23,462 bases of DNA, from NCBI GenBank assembly GCA_040752275.1, contig JBFMFH010000098.1:1-23462 (forward strand), read 5' to 3'. The DNA comes from JBFMFH01 sp040752275. GTDB taxonomy: Bacteria > Acidobacteriota > Vicinamibacteria > Vicinamibacterales > JAKQTR01. Of the stretch, positions 7,007 through 15,136 are shown piece by piece (position 1 is the first letter of the stretch; each line of letters opens with the position of its first letter). A program made the position numbers and the translations under genes. The notes under the pieces were generated by a model. The model saw nothing but the letters and a program-made list of their open reading frames with translations. It was not told where the DNA came from and ran no database searches.

Positions 7007-8692
7007 CTACCTCACCCGTGTTCGAATGTCGATCAGCTGCTTCATCACGTGATACAGGGATCCTTGCCAGGTCTGAGTGCCGAACGCGTCGTGCAGGGTG
7101 CGGTACAGGGGATAGAGCTCCCGGTAGACGGCCTGCGCCCGAGGCTTGGGGGTGTAGATCCTGGACCTCAGCCCGGTCATCGCACGCTGGGCGCCGGCGT
7201 AGGTGGCGTGACCACCGGCGGCCTGCCCGGCGACGACCGCGCCCGCGATCGCCGCTCCGAGCGCGCACGTCTGGGCCGAACGGCTGATACGCATCGGGCG
7301 CCCGGTTACGTCCGCGTAGATCTGCATGACGAGCGGGTTCTTCTCGGCGATGCCGCCGCAGTTGACAACCTGCTTGACGTTCACGCCGTACTCCTCGAAG
7401 CGCTCGATGATCGCCAGCGCGCCGAATGCCGTCGCCTCGACGAGCGCCCGGTAGATTTCCGCCGGGGTCGTATACAGCGTCTGGCCGAGCAGCAGGCCCG
7501 TGAGCCGCTGGTCCACGAGAATCGTGCGGTTCCCGTTGTTCCAATCGAGCGCGAGCAGACCCGACTCACCCGGGCGGACTCGCGCGGCCTGGGCGGCGAG
7601 CGCCTCGTGCGTCCCCCGTGGCCCGCCCGGCTGGAGGTAGGACACGAACCAGTTGAAGATGTCGCCCACGGCCGACTGACCTGCCTCGAGCCCGAAGTAG
7701 CCCGGCATGACGCTGTCGTCGACGATGCCGCAGACGCCGGGCACGTCCTGCAGTGGACGGGTCCGGGGCGACACGGTGATGTCACAGGTACTCGTGCCGA
7801 TGATCTTCACCAGCGTTCCCGGCGCCACTCCAGCCCCGACGGCGCCCAGGTGCGCATCGAAGGCGCCGACGGCGACCGGGATGCCGGCGCGCAGGCCCGT
7901 GCGGCCGGCCCATTGCTCGGTCAGGCCGCCGACAGCACGGTCGATAGAGAACGCCTGCGGCCGCAGCCTGGCGCGAAGTGCGCCCAGCCCCGGGTGAAGC
8001 CGCCTGAGGAACTCGGCGTCCGCATAGCCACCCCAGGCGTCGCTGTACATCGCCTTGTGCCCGGCGGCGCACACACCGACGACCAACCGCTCCGGCCGCA
8101 CGGTGCCGGTCAACATGGCGGGAATCCAGTCGGCGATCTCGACCCAGAGATGCGCTGCGTTGAACACGGCCGGGCTCGTCCGGCAGCAGTGGAGGATCTT
8201 GCTGAAGAACCACTCGCTCGAATAGGTGCCGCCGATCTTCGCCAGGTACTGAGGCCGCAGTCGGGCCGCGAGGGTCGTGATCTCCGCCGCCTCGGCGACG
8301 CCTGTGTGGTCCTTCCAGAGCCAGGCCATGGCCGCAGGGTTCTTCGAGAAGCGAGTCTGGAAGGCCAGGGGCTGGCCGCGGCGGTCGACCGGCATGGGCG
8401 TGCTGCCGGTGGTATCGACGCCGATGCCGATCACCTGCTCGGGTCGGAACACGCGCACTGCCTTCCTGGCCCGCGCAAGCGCGCCGTCGATCGAGACCTG
8501 AGCGCCCTTCACGTAGTCGGCCGGGTGCTGCCGGGCGAGGTTCGGGTCCCGCGACAGGATCACGCCGTGGTCCCCGTGCTCGTAGTTCCAGACGGCTGTG
8601 CCCACCTCGCGCCCGGTGGCCACGTCGACGACCAGCGCCCGCACCGAATTGGTGCCGTAGTCGAGCCCGATGGTGTACTTGCGTCTGGGCAT
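7007..8692 (-). CDS. araB: Ribulokinase
   Basis: A 561-residue FGGY-family sugar kinase that phosphorylates L-ribulose with ATP to give the AraD substrate. Visible: N-terminal phosphate-binding motif (YTIGLDYGTNSVRALVVD), GIGVDTTGSTPMPVD, the GTSTCDITVS region, GYFGLEAGQSAVGDIFNWF, and the C-terminal FGGY signature area with NCGGIAEKNPLVMQIYADV. Its length matches bacterial AraB (about 560), longer than xylulokinase (about 490). The ATG at 8692 was chosen over in-frame ATGs at 8710 and 8737 because homology starts there and GAGG sits 8 nt upstream; the longer N-terminus would run into the repeat-rich spacer. It lies between the isomerase and araD genes on the same strand. Confidence 0.93.
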   Translation of the reverse strand: MPRRKYTIGLDYGTNSVRALVVDVATGREVGTAVWNYEHGDHGVILSRDPNLARQHPADYVKGAQVSIDGALARARKAVRVFRPEQVIGIGVDTTGSTPMPVDRRGQPLAFQTRFSKNPAAMAWLWKDHTGVAEAAEITTLAARLRPQYLAKIGGTYSSEWFFSKILHCCRTSPAVFNAAHLWVEIADWIPAMLTGTVRPERLVVGVCAAGHKAMYSDAWGGYADAEFLRRLHPGLGALRARLRPQAFSIDRAVGGLTEQWAGRTGLRAGIPVAVGAFDAHLGAVGAGVAPGTLVKIIGTSTCDITVSPRTRPLQDVPGVCGIVDDSVMPGYFGLEAGQSAVGDIFNWFVSYLQPGGPRGTHEALAAQAARVRPGESGLLALDWNNGNRTILVDQRLTGLLLGQTLYTTPAEIYRALVEATAFGALAIIERFEEYGVNVKQVVNCGGIAEKNPLVMQIYADVTGRPMRISRSAQTCALGAAIAGAVVAGQAAGGHATYAGAQRAMTGLRSRIYTPKPRAQAVYRELYPLYRTLHDAFGTQTWQGSLYHVMKQLIDIRTRVR

Positions 8693-8710
8693 GGCAGTTG
8701 CCTCGATCAT

Positions 8711-8819
8711 GGGATTGGGGATTCCCGACTTCACCAAACTCGCCGCCGTGAGGCTTCCTCGGGCAAGGGGGATTGGGGAGTGGCTCTGATCGAATCCCGA
8801 ATCCCGAATCCCGACTCCC
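8711..8819. repeat. GAATCCC heptamer repeats in the isomerase-araB spacer
   Basis: Four direct 7-mers (GAATCCC three times, then GACTCCC) occupy 8792-8819. Two copies in the opposite orientation (GGGATTG, GGGATTC) occupy 8711-8724. The 14-base blocks 8711-8724 and 8792-8805 are complementary at 13 of 14 positions, so the transcript could fold into a stem with a loop of about 67 nt between the isomerase and araB coding regions. The same heptamer recurs at 20157-20180. Confidence 0.7.
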
Positions 8820-8824
8820 GGCGG

Positions 8825-10234
8825 TCAATCGTGCCTGTAGACCTCCCACCCGAGGTACGTCTCGAGCGCGTCCTCGATGGCCTCAGCCACCGTGTCGCGC
8901 GTGGCCGCCACGTGGTGTTCGAACCCGGCGCGACAGATCAGCTGCAGCAGTTCCTGGAAGCGGGGGACCTCGACGACGCCGTATCCCCCGAACGTGTCCA
9001 GCGTGTCGCCGGTGAAGCGGCCTTCGCCGACATACGCGGCCACCTCGCCCCTGATCTCGTCCGTCGATACCCGGCAGTAGGTAAACGGCCCCGGCGAGAC
9101 CCGTCCGACGATGGTGCCGTAGGCGTTCTCGCGGCCGACGGTGCCGGCGATGATCCCCTGGTAGTCCATCCGTTGCTCGGCGAAGAACGCCTTCGGGAGG
9201 TTCGAGCAGTGGAAAACCACCGCCTTGTCGGGGTCCTCGGCGTAGTTGTTGTTCCAATCGAGCAGGGCGGCGGGCTTCTGCGACGCTGCCTGAAGGACGT
9301 ACATCCCGACCACCCCGGCCACGTCCGTTTCACACCCGCTTGGCAGAAGCGAATTGGACATCATGCTCATCAGTGTGCATGGCACGATGCCGTAGAATTC
9401 CTCGAGGGCCGTCCAGCACTGGATGGCGGTAGCCGAGAGGCGCTTGTCGCTGACCCAGCGATCGATGGCGACGCCCAGTTTCGCCATCTTCATCAGGCTC
9501 AGCGTCGGGATGCCCTTCACCAACGTGTAGCCCGTCACCAGGTCGAGCTTCGCCTTCACCTCAGGCTCGTCGTCCGCCATCCTGGCGATCCAGCCAAGAG
9601 CCTCCGACAAGTCGAGCGTCTCGACGCTGATGCCCGACCGCTCGAGCAATTTCTCGCTGTACCGGACCGTGTTGAACGCCGCCGGCCTTGCGCCGAGGGC
9701 GCCGATTCTGGCGTGCTTGAGCGCGCGCACGACGCGGCACGTGGCGCCAAATCGGCGCAGGTCGTTGCGGAACGACGCGGCACCGGGGTCCACCGTGTGC
9801 AACGAGGTCAGGGAGTAGCGGATGCCGTACTGCCGCAGGTTGTTGCAGACGGACATCTTCCCACAGAAGCTGTCGCGCCGGTGCTCGATCGTCATCCGGG
9901 CGCCATCGTCATTGAAGGCGTGAATGAGCACCGGGACGCCGAGTTCGGCCCAGCGGAGGGTGTTGGCCACCGCACGCTCATCGCCGAAGTTCGGGAGCGT
10001 GACGACGACGCCATCGATCTCGTCGCGGTGTGCCCGGAAGAGATCGGCACATCTGCGGGCATCGGCCAGACTCTCGACGGCGCCGTACTGCGTAGCATCC
10101 GGTGGCAGTGCGATCGTCGAAAACCCTTCGGCCGCCAGCGCGTCGAGGACCGCCTGCCGGCCCGTCTCGCACAGATGGGCAGGGAAGAAGCCGCGGTTGC
10201 CGACGATGAGGGCGAGTGTGGTGAGCGTAGGCAT
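8825..10234 (-). CDS. L-fucose isomerase-like sugar isomerase, probable L-arabinose isomerase by context
   Basis: A 469-residue protein of the L-fucose/L-arabinose isomerase fold (COG2407-like). Its sequence does not read like classical AraA. The MMSNSLLPSGCETDVAG block (about 291-307) and LLDWNNNY followed by FHCSN (about 324-345) supply Glu302, Asp326 and His342, which fit the Glu/Asp/His metal site expected for this group. Being the first gene before araB and araD, which need L-ribulose and L-ribulose 5-phosphate, it most simply converts L-arabinose to L-ribulose. Specificity for another sugar cannot be excluded. The ATG at 10234 has GCGGAG 8 nt upstream. The spacer to araB is 132 nt. Confidence 0.8.
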   Translation of the reverse strand: MPTLTTLALIVGNRGFFPAHLCETGRQAVLDALAAEGFSTIALPPDATQYGAVESLADARRCADLFRAHRDEIDGVVVTLPNFGDERAVANTLRWAELGVPVLIHAFNDDGARMTIEHRRDSFCGKMSVCNNLRQYGIRYSLTSLHTVDPGAASFRNDLRRFGATCRVVRALKHARIGALGARPAAFNTVRYSEKLLERSGISVETLDLSEALGWIARMADDEPEVKAKLDLVTGYTLVKGIPTLSLMKMAKLGVAIDRWVSDKRLSATAIQCWTALEEFYGIVPCTLMSMMSNSLLPSGCETDVAGVVGMYVLQAASQKPAALLDWNNNYAEDPDKAVVFHCSNLPKAFFAEQRMDYQGIIAGTVGRENAYGTIVGRVSPGPFTYCRVSTDEIRGEVAAYVGEGRFTGDTLDTFGGYGVVEVPRFQELLQLICRAGFEHHVAATRDTVAEAIEDALETYLGWEVYRHD

Positions 10235-10275
10235 GACAGACGCTCCGCAGGGAGGGGATCGGGAGCAACCGCAAG

Positions 10276-10281
10276 AACGTT
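10276..10281. promoter_or_regulatory. Weak candidate operator in front of the sugar operon
   Basis: AACGTT, a 6-bp palindrome in an otherwise GC-rich spacer, lies 42 nt upstream of the isomerase start. LacI/GntR-type sugar regulators often bind palindromes with a central CG, but the arms are not extended here and no regulator gene is in the window. Confidence 0.15.
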
Positions 10282-10340
10282 ACCACGGTCGGAGGGCCTC
10301 AGAAAGGACCATCCCCGGTCTGAGAGAGGACTACCCCCGC

Positions 10341-10368
10341 TCTTGCCCCGCTCTAGAGCGGGGCAAGA
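10341..10368. repeat. 28-bp perfect palindrome, possible terminator or binding site
   Basis: The two 14-base halves (left half TCTTGCCCCGCTCT) are exact reverse complements. It lies between the end of the permease gene and the start of the isomerase gene, both on the minus strand, so it could end permease transcription. No U-tract follows on either strand, so intrinsic termination is not assured. Its right half is the first degenerate unit of the tandem repeat next to it. Confidence 0.75.
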
Positions 10369-10441
10369 CCGGGGCAAGACCGGGGCAAGACCGGGGCAAG
10401 ACTGGGGCAAGACCGGGGCAAGACCGGGGCAAGACCGGGGG
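10358..10441. repeat. 11-bp tandem repeat (minisatellite), about seven copies
   Basis: The unit CCGGGGCAAGA is repeated six times from 10369 to 10434, with one substitution (CTGGGGCAAGA at 10402). A degenerate copy precedes it (GCGGGGCAAGA, 10358-10368) and a partial copy follows. It ends a few bases before the permease stop codon at 10450. With an 11-bp period the repeat is close to one helical turn. Confidence 0.9.
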
Positions 10442-10449
10442 TGAACCTG

Positions 10450-12918
10450 TCAGTCGCGGCGGAGAGCTATCACCGGATCGACCCGTGCGGCACGCCAGGC
10501 CGGCAGCGTGGTGGCGATCAGCGCGACCAGCGTCAGGGCCAGCCCGGCAAGCGCGGTGACCGGCGGATCCATGGGTCGTACCTCGAAGAGCAGGCTTTCC
10601 AGGTACCGGCCGAGCATCCACGAGCAGGCCGAGCCAGCAATCAGGCCGAGCGCCACGATCAGCGCCCCCTCCCTGAAGACGAGCCTGAAGACCCGCGCGG
10701 CGTCACTGCCGAGCGCCATGCGAATCCCGATCTCTCTGGTACGGAGGGCCACGAGGTAGGCCAGCACGCCATAGAGACCCACGGCTGCCAGCAGCAGCGC
10801 GATGGCGCTGAATCCGGCAGACAGCAGCATCGGCGAACGACGGCTCGTCAGCGAGTCGTCGATCCGTTCCTGCATCGTCAAGGCATCGAAGAGCGGGAGT
10901 TCGGGATCGAGTTCCCGGACCACGCGTCGGAGCTCAGCCTTCACCGTGTCTGGGCCGACCGTCGTCCGGACGGCAAACGAGAGTCCAGAATCCGTGTTCT
11001 GGGAGAACGGGCGGTAGTAGCTGCCGACTCGCTCCTCGGCGTCCACCAGGGCGCGCAGCTTGATGCTGGCGACCACTCCCACAATCGTGTAGTAGGTGGC
11101 ACCCTTTTCAGGATCCCGAAACGCCTCCGGGCTCGTCGGGCGCCACATCCGCCTGCCGATGGGGCTCGTGCCGGGAAAGAACTTTCGCGCGAGCCGCTCG
11201 TCGATGATGATGACCCGAGGGGAGTCGGCCGTGTCACGATCGTCGAAGAATCGCCCTTCCTTCAGCGGCACCCTCATCGCTTCGAAGTACCCCGGCGTCA
11301 CCGACATGTTGTCGCCGGAGATGAGGGATTCGCCCGGCTGCATGGTGTAGCCCTCGGCCAAGATGACGCTGTCGCTGAAGTCGCTGCCGAACGGAATCGC
11401 GTTCGTGATGCCCGCACTGATGATGCCCGGAAGCGTGCGGACCTTGTCGAGCGCGCGCTCGGCGAACGCGCGCAGCGACGCGTCATCGGGATAGCGAGCC
11501 CCTGGCAGGGCCACCGACGCCGTCACCACCTGATCCGGCACGAACCCGGGACGGATGGCCAGCACCTGACGGAAGCTGGCCATGAGCAGCCCGCCGCCCG
11601 TCAGCAGGACGAGCGCGAAGGCGACCTGTGAAGCCACGAGGCCGGTGCGCAGGATCCGGCCGCCGCGCCCACGCGTGAGGGCCCGCCCGTCTTCGCGGAA
11701 GACCGACGTCAGGTTGACCCGGAGGCCCTGTGCGAGCGGAATCAGGCCGATGGCAACGGCGGCCAGCAGGGACATCGCCACCACGTACAGCACACCCGTC
11801 AGGTCGAGGCCAATCTGCGCACCTCTGGGGATGCGTTTGATGTGAAGGACACTCAGGAGGCCGAGTCCCCAGGAGCCCATCAAGAGTCCCAACACGGCGC
11901 CACCGGCCGTCAGGAGGAGGCTCTCGGTCAGGAGCTGGCGCGCGAGCCGCCCCCGTCCGGCGCCAAGCGCGGCGCGCGTCGCGATTTCCTTCAGCCGCAC
12001 GCTCCCGCGAGCCACGGCGAGATTGGCGATGTTGATCACGCCGATCAGCAGCACGAAGACCGCGCCGCCCCATAGCAGAAAGAGCGTCTTGCGGATCGGC
12101 CTGACGACCTCATCCTGCAGGCGTTCGACGCGGGTGGTGAATCCGGCGTTCGTGAGGATCTCCCGGAAGTGTGGAAGTCGTTCCAGGTTGGCCGCATTGA
12201 TGGCGTTGATCTGGTCTTGGACCTGCTCCAGTGTCGCGCCGGGTTTCAGCCGGCCGATCATCTCCCAGCCGTTGTTGTGCCGGCGATCGTCGGACTTCTG
12301 TTGAGCCGTGAATGCCAGCGGCCGATAGAGACGCACGCGCGGATCGAGAAGCGCGAAATCCTGCGGCAGGACCCCGACGATGGTGTAGGGATTGCCGTAG
12401 ATTCTGATGTCCCTGCCGATGACCGAGGCATCCCCGCCGTAGAGTTCCTGCCACAGCGCGAAGCTCAGGATCGCCTTGCGCTGGTTGCCTTCCTCGTCCT
12501 CCTCTTCGGTGAAGATTCGGCCCAGCAGGGGCCTGGCCTGCACCAGGCGGAAGAAGGACGGCGTCACGCCCATGCCGCGGACCTGCTGGACCGAGCCGGT
12601 CGACCCGATCGTCAGATCGGGCTCATTGTAGAGGGCCAGTTCTTCGAACGCGGGGACGCCCTGAAGGCGGTCGTAGTAGTCAGGGACGCCGTTCGACGCC
12701 CGCTCGACACCGGCACCGGGATAACTGTTGTACATCACGAGAACGCGGTCTGACCCCGGGAACGGGAGCGGTTTCAGGACCACCGAGTGCACGACACTGA
12801 ACGCGACCGTGTTGACGCCGATGCAGATGGCCAGCGTCGCCAGAGCCGTCACGGTGAAGCCCTTGTGCTTCCACAGGAGCCGGGCGCCGTATCTCACGTC
12901 GTGTGCCAGAACATCCAT
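10450..12918 (-). CDS. ADOP-family (acidobacterial duplicated orphan permease) FtsX/MacB-like ABC permease
   Basis: An 822-residue membrane protein built from two MacB/FtsX modules. The first has one transmembrane segment near residues 22-48, a periplasmic MacB-type core, and three helices at about 283-395. The second repeats the plan: a helix at about 433-455, a core, and three helices in the last ~150 residues, with ARTREIGIRMALG-like wording (ALRTREIGIRMALGSDAARVF) matched earlier by RLKEIATRAALGAGRGRL. It ends in RVDPVIALRRD, typical of ADOP proteins. No ATPase gene lies beside it, as is usual for this family, and the N-terminal extra domain of some members is absent. GGGGAG lies 9 nt before the ATG. 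The substrate is unknown; MacB relatives work as mechanotransmission pumps for peptides or lipoproteins. Confidence 0.92.
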   Translation of the reverse strand: MDVLAHDVRYGARLLWKHKGFTVTALATLAICIGVNTVAFSVVHSVVLKPLPFPGSDRVLVMYNSYPGAGVERASNGVPDYYDRLQGVPAFEELALYNEPDLTIGSTGSVQQVRGMGVTPSFFRLVQARPLLGRIFTEEEDEEGNQRKAILSFALWQELYGGDASVIGRDIRIYGNPYTIVGVLPQDFALLDPRVRLYRPLAFTAQQKSDDRRHNNGWEMIGRLKPGATLEQVQDQINAINAANLERLPHFREILTNAGFTTRVERLQDEVVRPIRKTLFLLWGGAVFVLLIGVINIANLAVARGSVRLKEIATRAALGAGRGRLARQLLTESLLLTAGGAVLGLLMGSWGLGLLSVLHIKRIPRGAQIGLDLTGVLYVVAMSLLAAVAIGLIPLAQGLRVNLTSVFREDGRALTRGRGGRILRTGLVASQVAFALVLLTGGGLLMASFRQVLAIRPGFVPDQVVTASVALPGARYPDDASLRAFAERALDKVRTLPGIISAGITNAIPFGSDFSDSVILAEGYTMQPGESLISGDNMSVTPGYFEAMRVPLKEGRFFDDRDTADSPRVIIIDERLARKFFPGTSPIGRRMWRPTSPEAFRDPEKGATYYTIVGVVASIKLRALVDAEERVGSYYRPFSQNTDSGLSFAVRTTVGPDTVKAELRRVVRELDPELPLFDALTMQERIDDSLTSRRSPMLLSAGFSAIALLLAAVGLYGVLAYLVALRTREIGIRMALGSDAARVFRLVFREGALIVALGLIAGSACSWMLGRYLESLLFEVRPMDPPVTALAGLALTLVALIATTLPAWRAARVDPVIALRRD

Positions 12919-13025
12919 GGTGTTGGTCTCCCCACGCGGCGATTGGGGCGTACAACAACAACTACGAGGAGAACAGGTGCAAGGTTTCCGCGGGTCCGGC
13001 GTCGGGCAACGTCACCGGCGGCGTC

Positions 13026-13118
13026 GGGCCCCTGCACCTTGACGACCCCGACGACATCCTGCCACTGGAGGTCGGAGACCGAGCCGCCCTCCAGGTACCA
13101 ACGGAGCGGCAGTAGAAT
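13026..13118 (-). pseudogene. Remnant of an unrecognised minus-strand gene
   Basis: Read on the minus strand from 13118, about 31 codons give a protein-like segment containing LRWYLEGGSVSDLQWQDV and then VGVVKVQG. This resembles the C-terminal part of small bacterial proteins recalled with wording such as 'WYRLGGEVSDRQWRDVLGVLKVQ'. No start, no upstream body and no matching C-terminus are present; a different gene starts on the other strand at 13138. It is best explained as a decayed fragment. The family assignment is from memory and uncertain. Confidence 0.4.
13113..13118 (+). promoter_or_regulatory. Possible -10 element for the thioredoxin-fold gene
   Basis: TAGAAT matches five of six bases of the -10 consensus and lies 20 nt before the start codon at 13138. 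No clear -35 box precedes it. It also overlaps the remnant gene on the other strand, so it may be chance. Confidence 0.2.
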
Positions 13119-13137
13119 GCCGAGGCACGGAGGATGC

Positions 13138-14100
13138 ATGTTCGACCAGCGAGAAGAGGAGCTGATCCGCGTGTGGCACGACGGCCTCGCGGGCGAGGTG
13201 CAGTTGCGGGCCATCGTGCCAGGCAGCCCGGCTGGCGATCGTGTCAGGGCGTTCGCGGAACGGCTCGGCACCCTCGCGTCACGCGTGCGCGTGTCGATGG
13301 ACCTGGGACGCGGCGCCGAGCGCCCCGTGATTCTCGTGGGCAGCCGGCTGCGATGCCTCGGCGCTCCACAGGGGACCGCACTCGGGCCGTTTCTCGAAGC
13401 GTTGCAGCGGTTCGGAACGGTTGCGGCGACCCGTGATGCCGGCGACACCGACGTGCGGGGGCTCGAAGGCGCCGACGTGCGGGTGTACGTATCGCCGCAT
13501 TGCCCGCACTGCCCGGTGGCCACCCGGGAGCTGTTGCGGCTTCTCGAGTTGGAACCCAGGGTCACGCTCACGATTGTGGATGCCGAGCTGTTTCCGGAGC
13601 TGGCCGCGAGCGACCGCGTGCGATCCGTGCCGACGGTACTGGTCGCGCACCAGTACCGATCCACCGGAGATGTGGCCATCGACGAGATCCTCAGGGCCCT
13701 GCACGGCGCGGCGCCGGATAGCGATGTCATCGGGCGACTGCTCGATGGCGGCGACGCCGACTCGGTGGCGGCCATGATGGTCGAATCCGGCAATGTGTTT
13801 CCGGCCGTGCTCGACCGCATCGCCCACGACGCGATGACGTTTCGGCTGGGCGCCATGGCGGCGATGGAGCGCCTCATCGAGACGGCGCCCGACGTGGCCC
13901 GAAGGGCCGAGGCGGGGCTGTGGGAACGCGTCGCGGGAGCGAGCCGCGAGGCAACGGGAGACCTGCTCTACGTCATCGGTGAGGCCGGGACGTCCGCGAG
14001 CGTGCCGTGGCTCGAGACGTTCTATGACACCACTCGCGACGATGATCTCAGGGAAGCGGTTGCCGACGCGCTGGCGCGTATTGCCGAGCGGACCGAGTAA
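13138..14100 (+). CDS. Tandem thioredoxin-fold (AhpF N-terminal/PDO-like) protein with HEAT-like tail
   Basis: A 320-residue protein. Residues about 15-92 look like a first thioredoxin fold lacking a CxxC, with the RPVILVGSR...LGAPQG...PFLEAL pattern seen in the first half of the AhpF N-terminal domain. Residues about 113-195 form a second fold with active-site Cys122-Pro-His-Cys125 and the cis-proline motif VRSVPTVLV (Pro165). This is the layout of protein disulfide oxidoreductases and of AhpF, where the CPHC pair passes electrons. The last ~110 residues are helical repeats ending in LREAVADALARIAE, like HEAT repeats. No flavoprotein domain and no signal peptide are present. The ATG at 13138 is preceded by GGAGG; an ATG at 13117 is in frame. 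The partner is unknown. Confidence 0.8.
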   Translation: MFDQREEELIRVWHDGLAGEVQLRAIVPGSPAGDRVRAFAERLGTLASRVRVSMDLGRGAERPVILVGSRLRCLGAPQGTALGPFLEALQRFGTVAATRDAGDTDVRGLEGADVRVYVSPHCPHCPVATRELLRLLELEPRVTLTIVDAELFPELAASDRVRSVPTVLVAHQYRSTGDVAIDEILRALHGAAPDSDVIGRLLDGGDADSVAAMMVESGNVFPAVLDRIAHDAMTFRLGAMAAMERLIETAPDVARRAEAGLWERVAGASREATGDLLYVIGEAGTSASVPWLETFYDTTRDDDLREAVADALARIAERTE

Positions 14101-14112
14101 CGGCCAACCCCG

Positions 14113-14649
14113 TCAAGAGCTGGCCATCTCGAGCAGCGTCGTGACCGTTCGCCAGTTCCGAGCCGTCGCGTCGACGCCGAGCAGGCGCTCAACGCGGTCG
14201 GCTAGGCGCGATGGTCCGAAGCCATCCGGCGTGTAGAGGTAGAACGCCTTGCCGTCGAGCGCGAAGCGCTCGGTGGGCGTCCTGAGTGTCTCCATCGCTG
14301 CCACATCCGGACTGGTGGGCTTCCGAGCCAGGAAGAAGACGTGCAGACTCCGCGGGTTGGTGTCGGCTTCTGGGAACGGATTGCCCGCGGCGGCGCGGTC
14401 GAGTTCCGCTCTGGTGATGATGAGCACGCGGGGCTCGAAGGCGCGTGTCCGGGCCACGGCTGCCGCGACGCGCAGCGGCAGACGTCGGGCGGTCGCGGCC
14501 GGAGAGTCGAAGATGACGTTTCCGCTCTGGATATACGTGCGGACGTCACGGCAGCCCTCGGCCTCGAACAGCAGCCTCAGCTCCTTCATCGGCAGCGAGT
14601 TGCGGCCCAGGACGTTGATGCCGCGCAGCAGGGCGATATAGGTGGGCAC
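14113..14649 (-). CDS. DUF1697 domain-containing protein
   Basis: A 178-residue protein covering the whole DUF1697 family: N-terminal YIALLRGINVLGRNSLPM, then DVRTYIQSGNVIFDS (35-49), and the C-terminal FYLYTPDGFGPSRL followed by GVDATARNWRTVTTLLEM. The family is widespread and its function is not established. It starts with GTG at 14649, 16 nt after the DUF1579 stop, without a clear ribosome binding site, so translation probably depends on the upstream gene. Its end lies 12 nt from the convergent thioredoxin-fold gene. Confidence 0.92.
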   Translation of the reverse strand: MPTYIALLRGINVLGRNSLPMKELRLLFEAEGCRDVRTYIQSGNVIFDSPAATARRLPLRVAAAVARTRAFEPRVLIITRAELDRAAAGNPFPEADTNPRSLHVFFLARKPTSPDVAAMETLRTPTERFALDGKAFYLYTPDGFGPSRLADRVERLLGVDATARNWRTVTTLLEMASS

Positions 14650-14665
14650 GTGCGGGCGCAGGCGC

Positions 14666-15136
14666 CTACCGCTTCCGCCGGTAGCGCGTCGTCATGAACC
14701 GGTGCCACGTGCCGTCCGGCCGCAGCATCTCCGACGACAGCGTGCGCTCGTCGTCGCTGATGAGCTCGATGATGTCGTGGTACTTCGCCGTGCCGCCGGT
14801 GAAGTCGGGGCCTTCGGCGTTGAGCGTGAGCACGCGCTGCGCGGTGTCGAGCGTACCCCCTTCGTAAACCCACAGGTGCGTCATGCACGAGGCAATGAAC
14901 GTGCCCACGAAGCACTGGCGGGCGGGGTCGTAGCCGAGGGTCATCGTCATCTCGCCGTCCGGGCTGCTCACGTGGCCATCGGCGAGCGTCCACAGGCCAC
15001 CGAGCGAGCGCACGGTCTCGGTGCCCGAGGTCTTCTGGGTGGGCTGGTCCGGACCCATCTCGCAGTCGGCCTCGAACGTCCACTCACCGACCAGCTTCTG
15101 GAGCCACTCGTGTTCGGGCAGGGGCTTCTCGGTCAT
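14666..15136 (-). CDS. DUF1579 family protein
   Basis: A 156-residue protein. Family features are clear: HEWLQKLVGEWTFEADCEMGP at the start, GTETVRSLGGLWTLADGHV, MTMTLGYDPARQCFVGTF, MTHLWVYEG, and YHDIIELISDDERTLSSEML towards the end. The fold is expected to be a lipocalin-like beta barrel; no enzymatic role is known. The ATG at 15136 is chosen over longer frames because AGAGGGAG lies 7 nt upstream and homology begins there. It forms a short operon with the DUF1697 gene. Confidence 0.9.
   Translation of the reverse strand: MTEKPLPEHEWLQKLVGEWTFEADCEMGPDQPTQKTSGTETVRSLGGLWTLADGHVSSPDGEMTMTLGYDPARQCFVGTFIASCMTHLWVYEGGTLDTAQRVLTLNAEGPDFTGGTAKYHDIIELISDDERTLSSEMLRPDGTWHRFMTTRYRRKR

Noticed and set aside
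10341..10441. CRISPR array
   Set aside because: The repeat unit is 11 bp in direct tandem with no spacers, and no cas gene is present.
6866..10444. Open plus-strand frame of 1192 codons opposite the sugar operon
   Set aside because: Antisense to three well-recognised enzyme genes; its translation is rich in Arg, His and Asp without any domain. It results from GC-rich codon bias.
12974..13040. Inverted repeat AGGTGCA / TGCACCT in the permease upstream region
   Set aside because: Arms are only 7 bp with a long GC-rich loop; expected by chance in this composition and not placed at a recognisable promoter.
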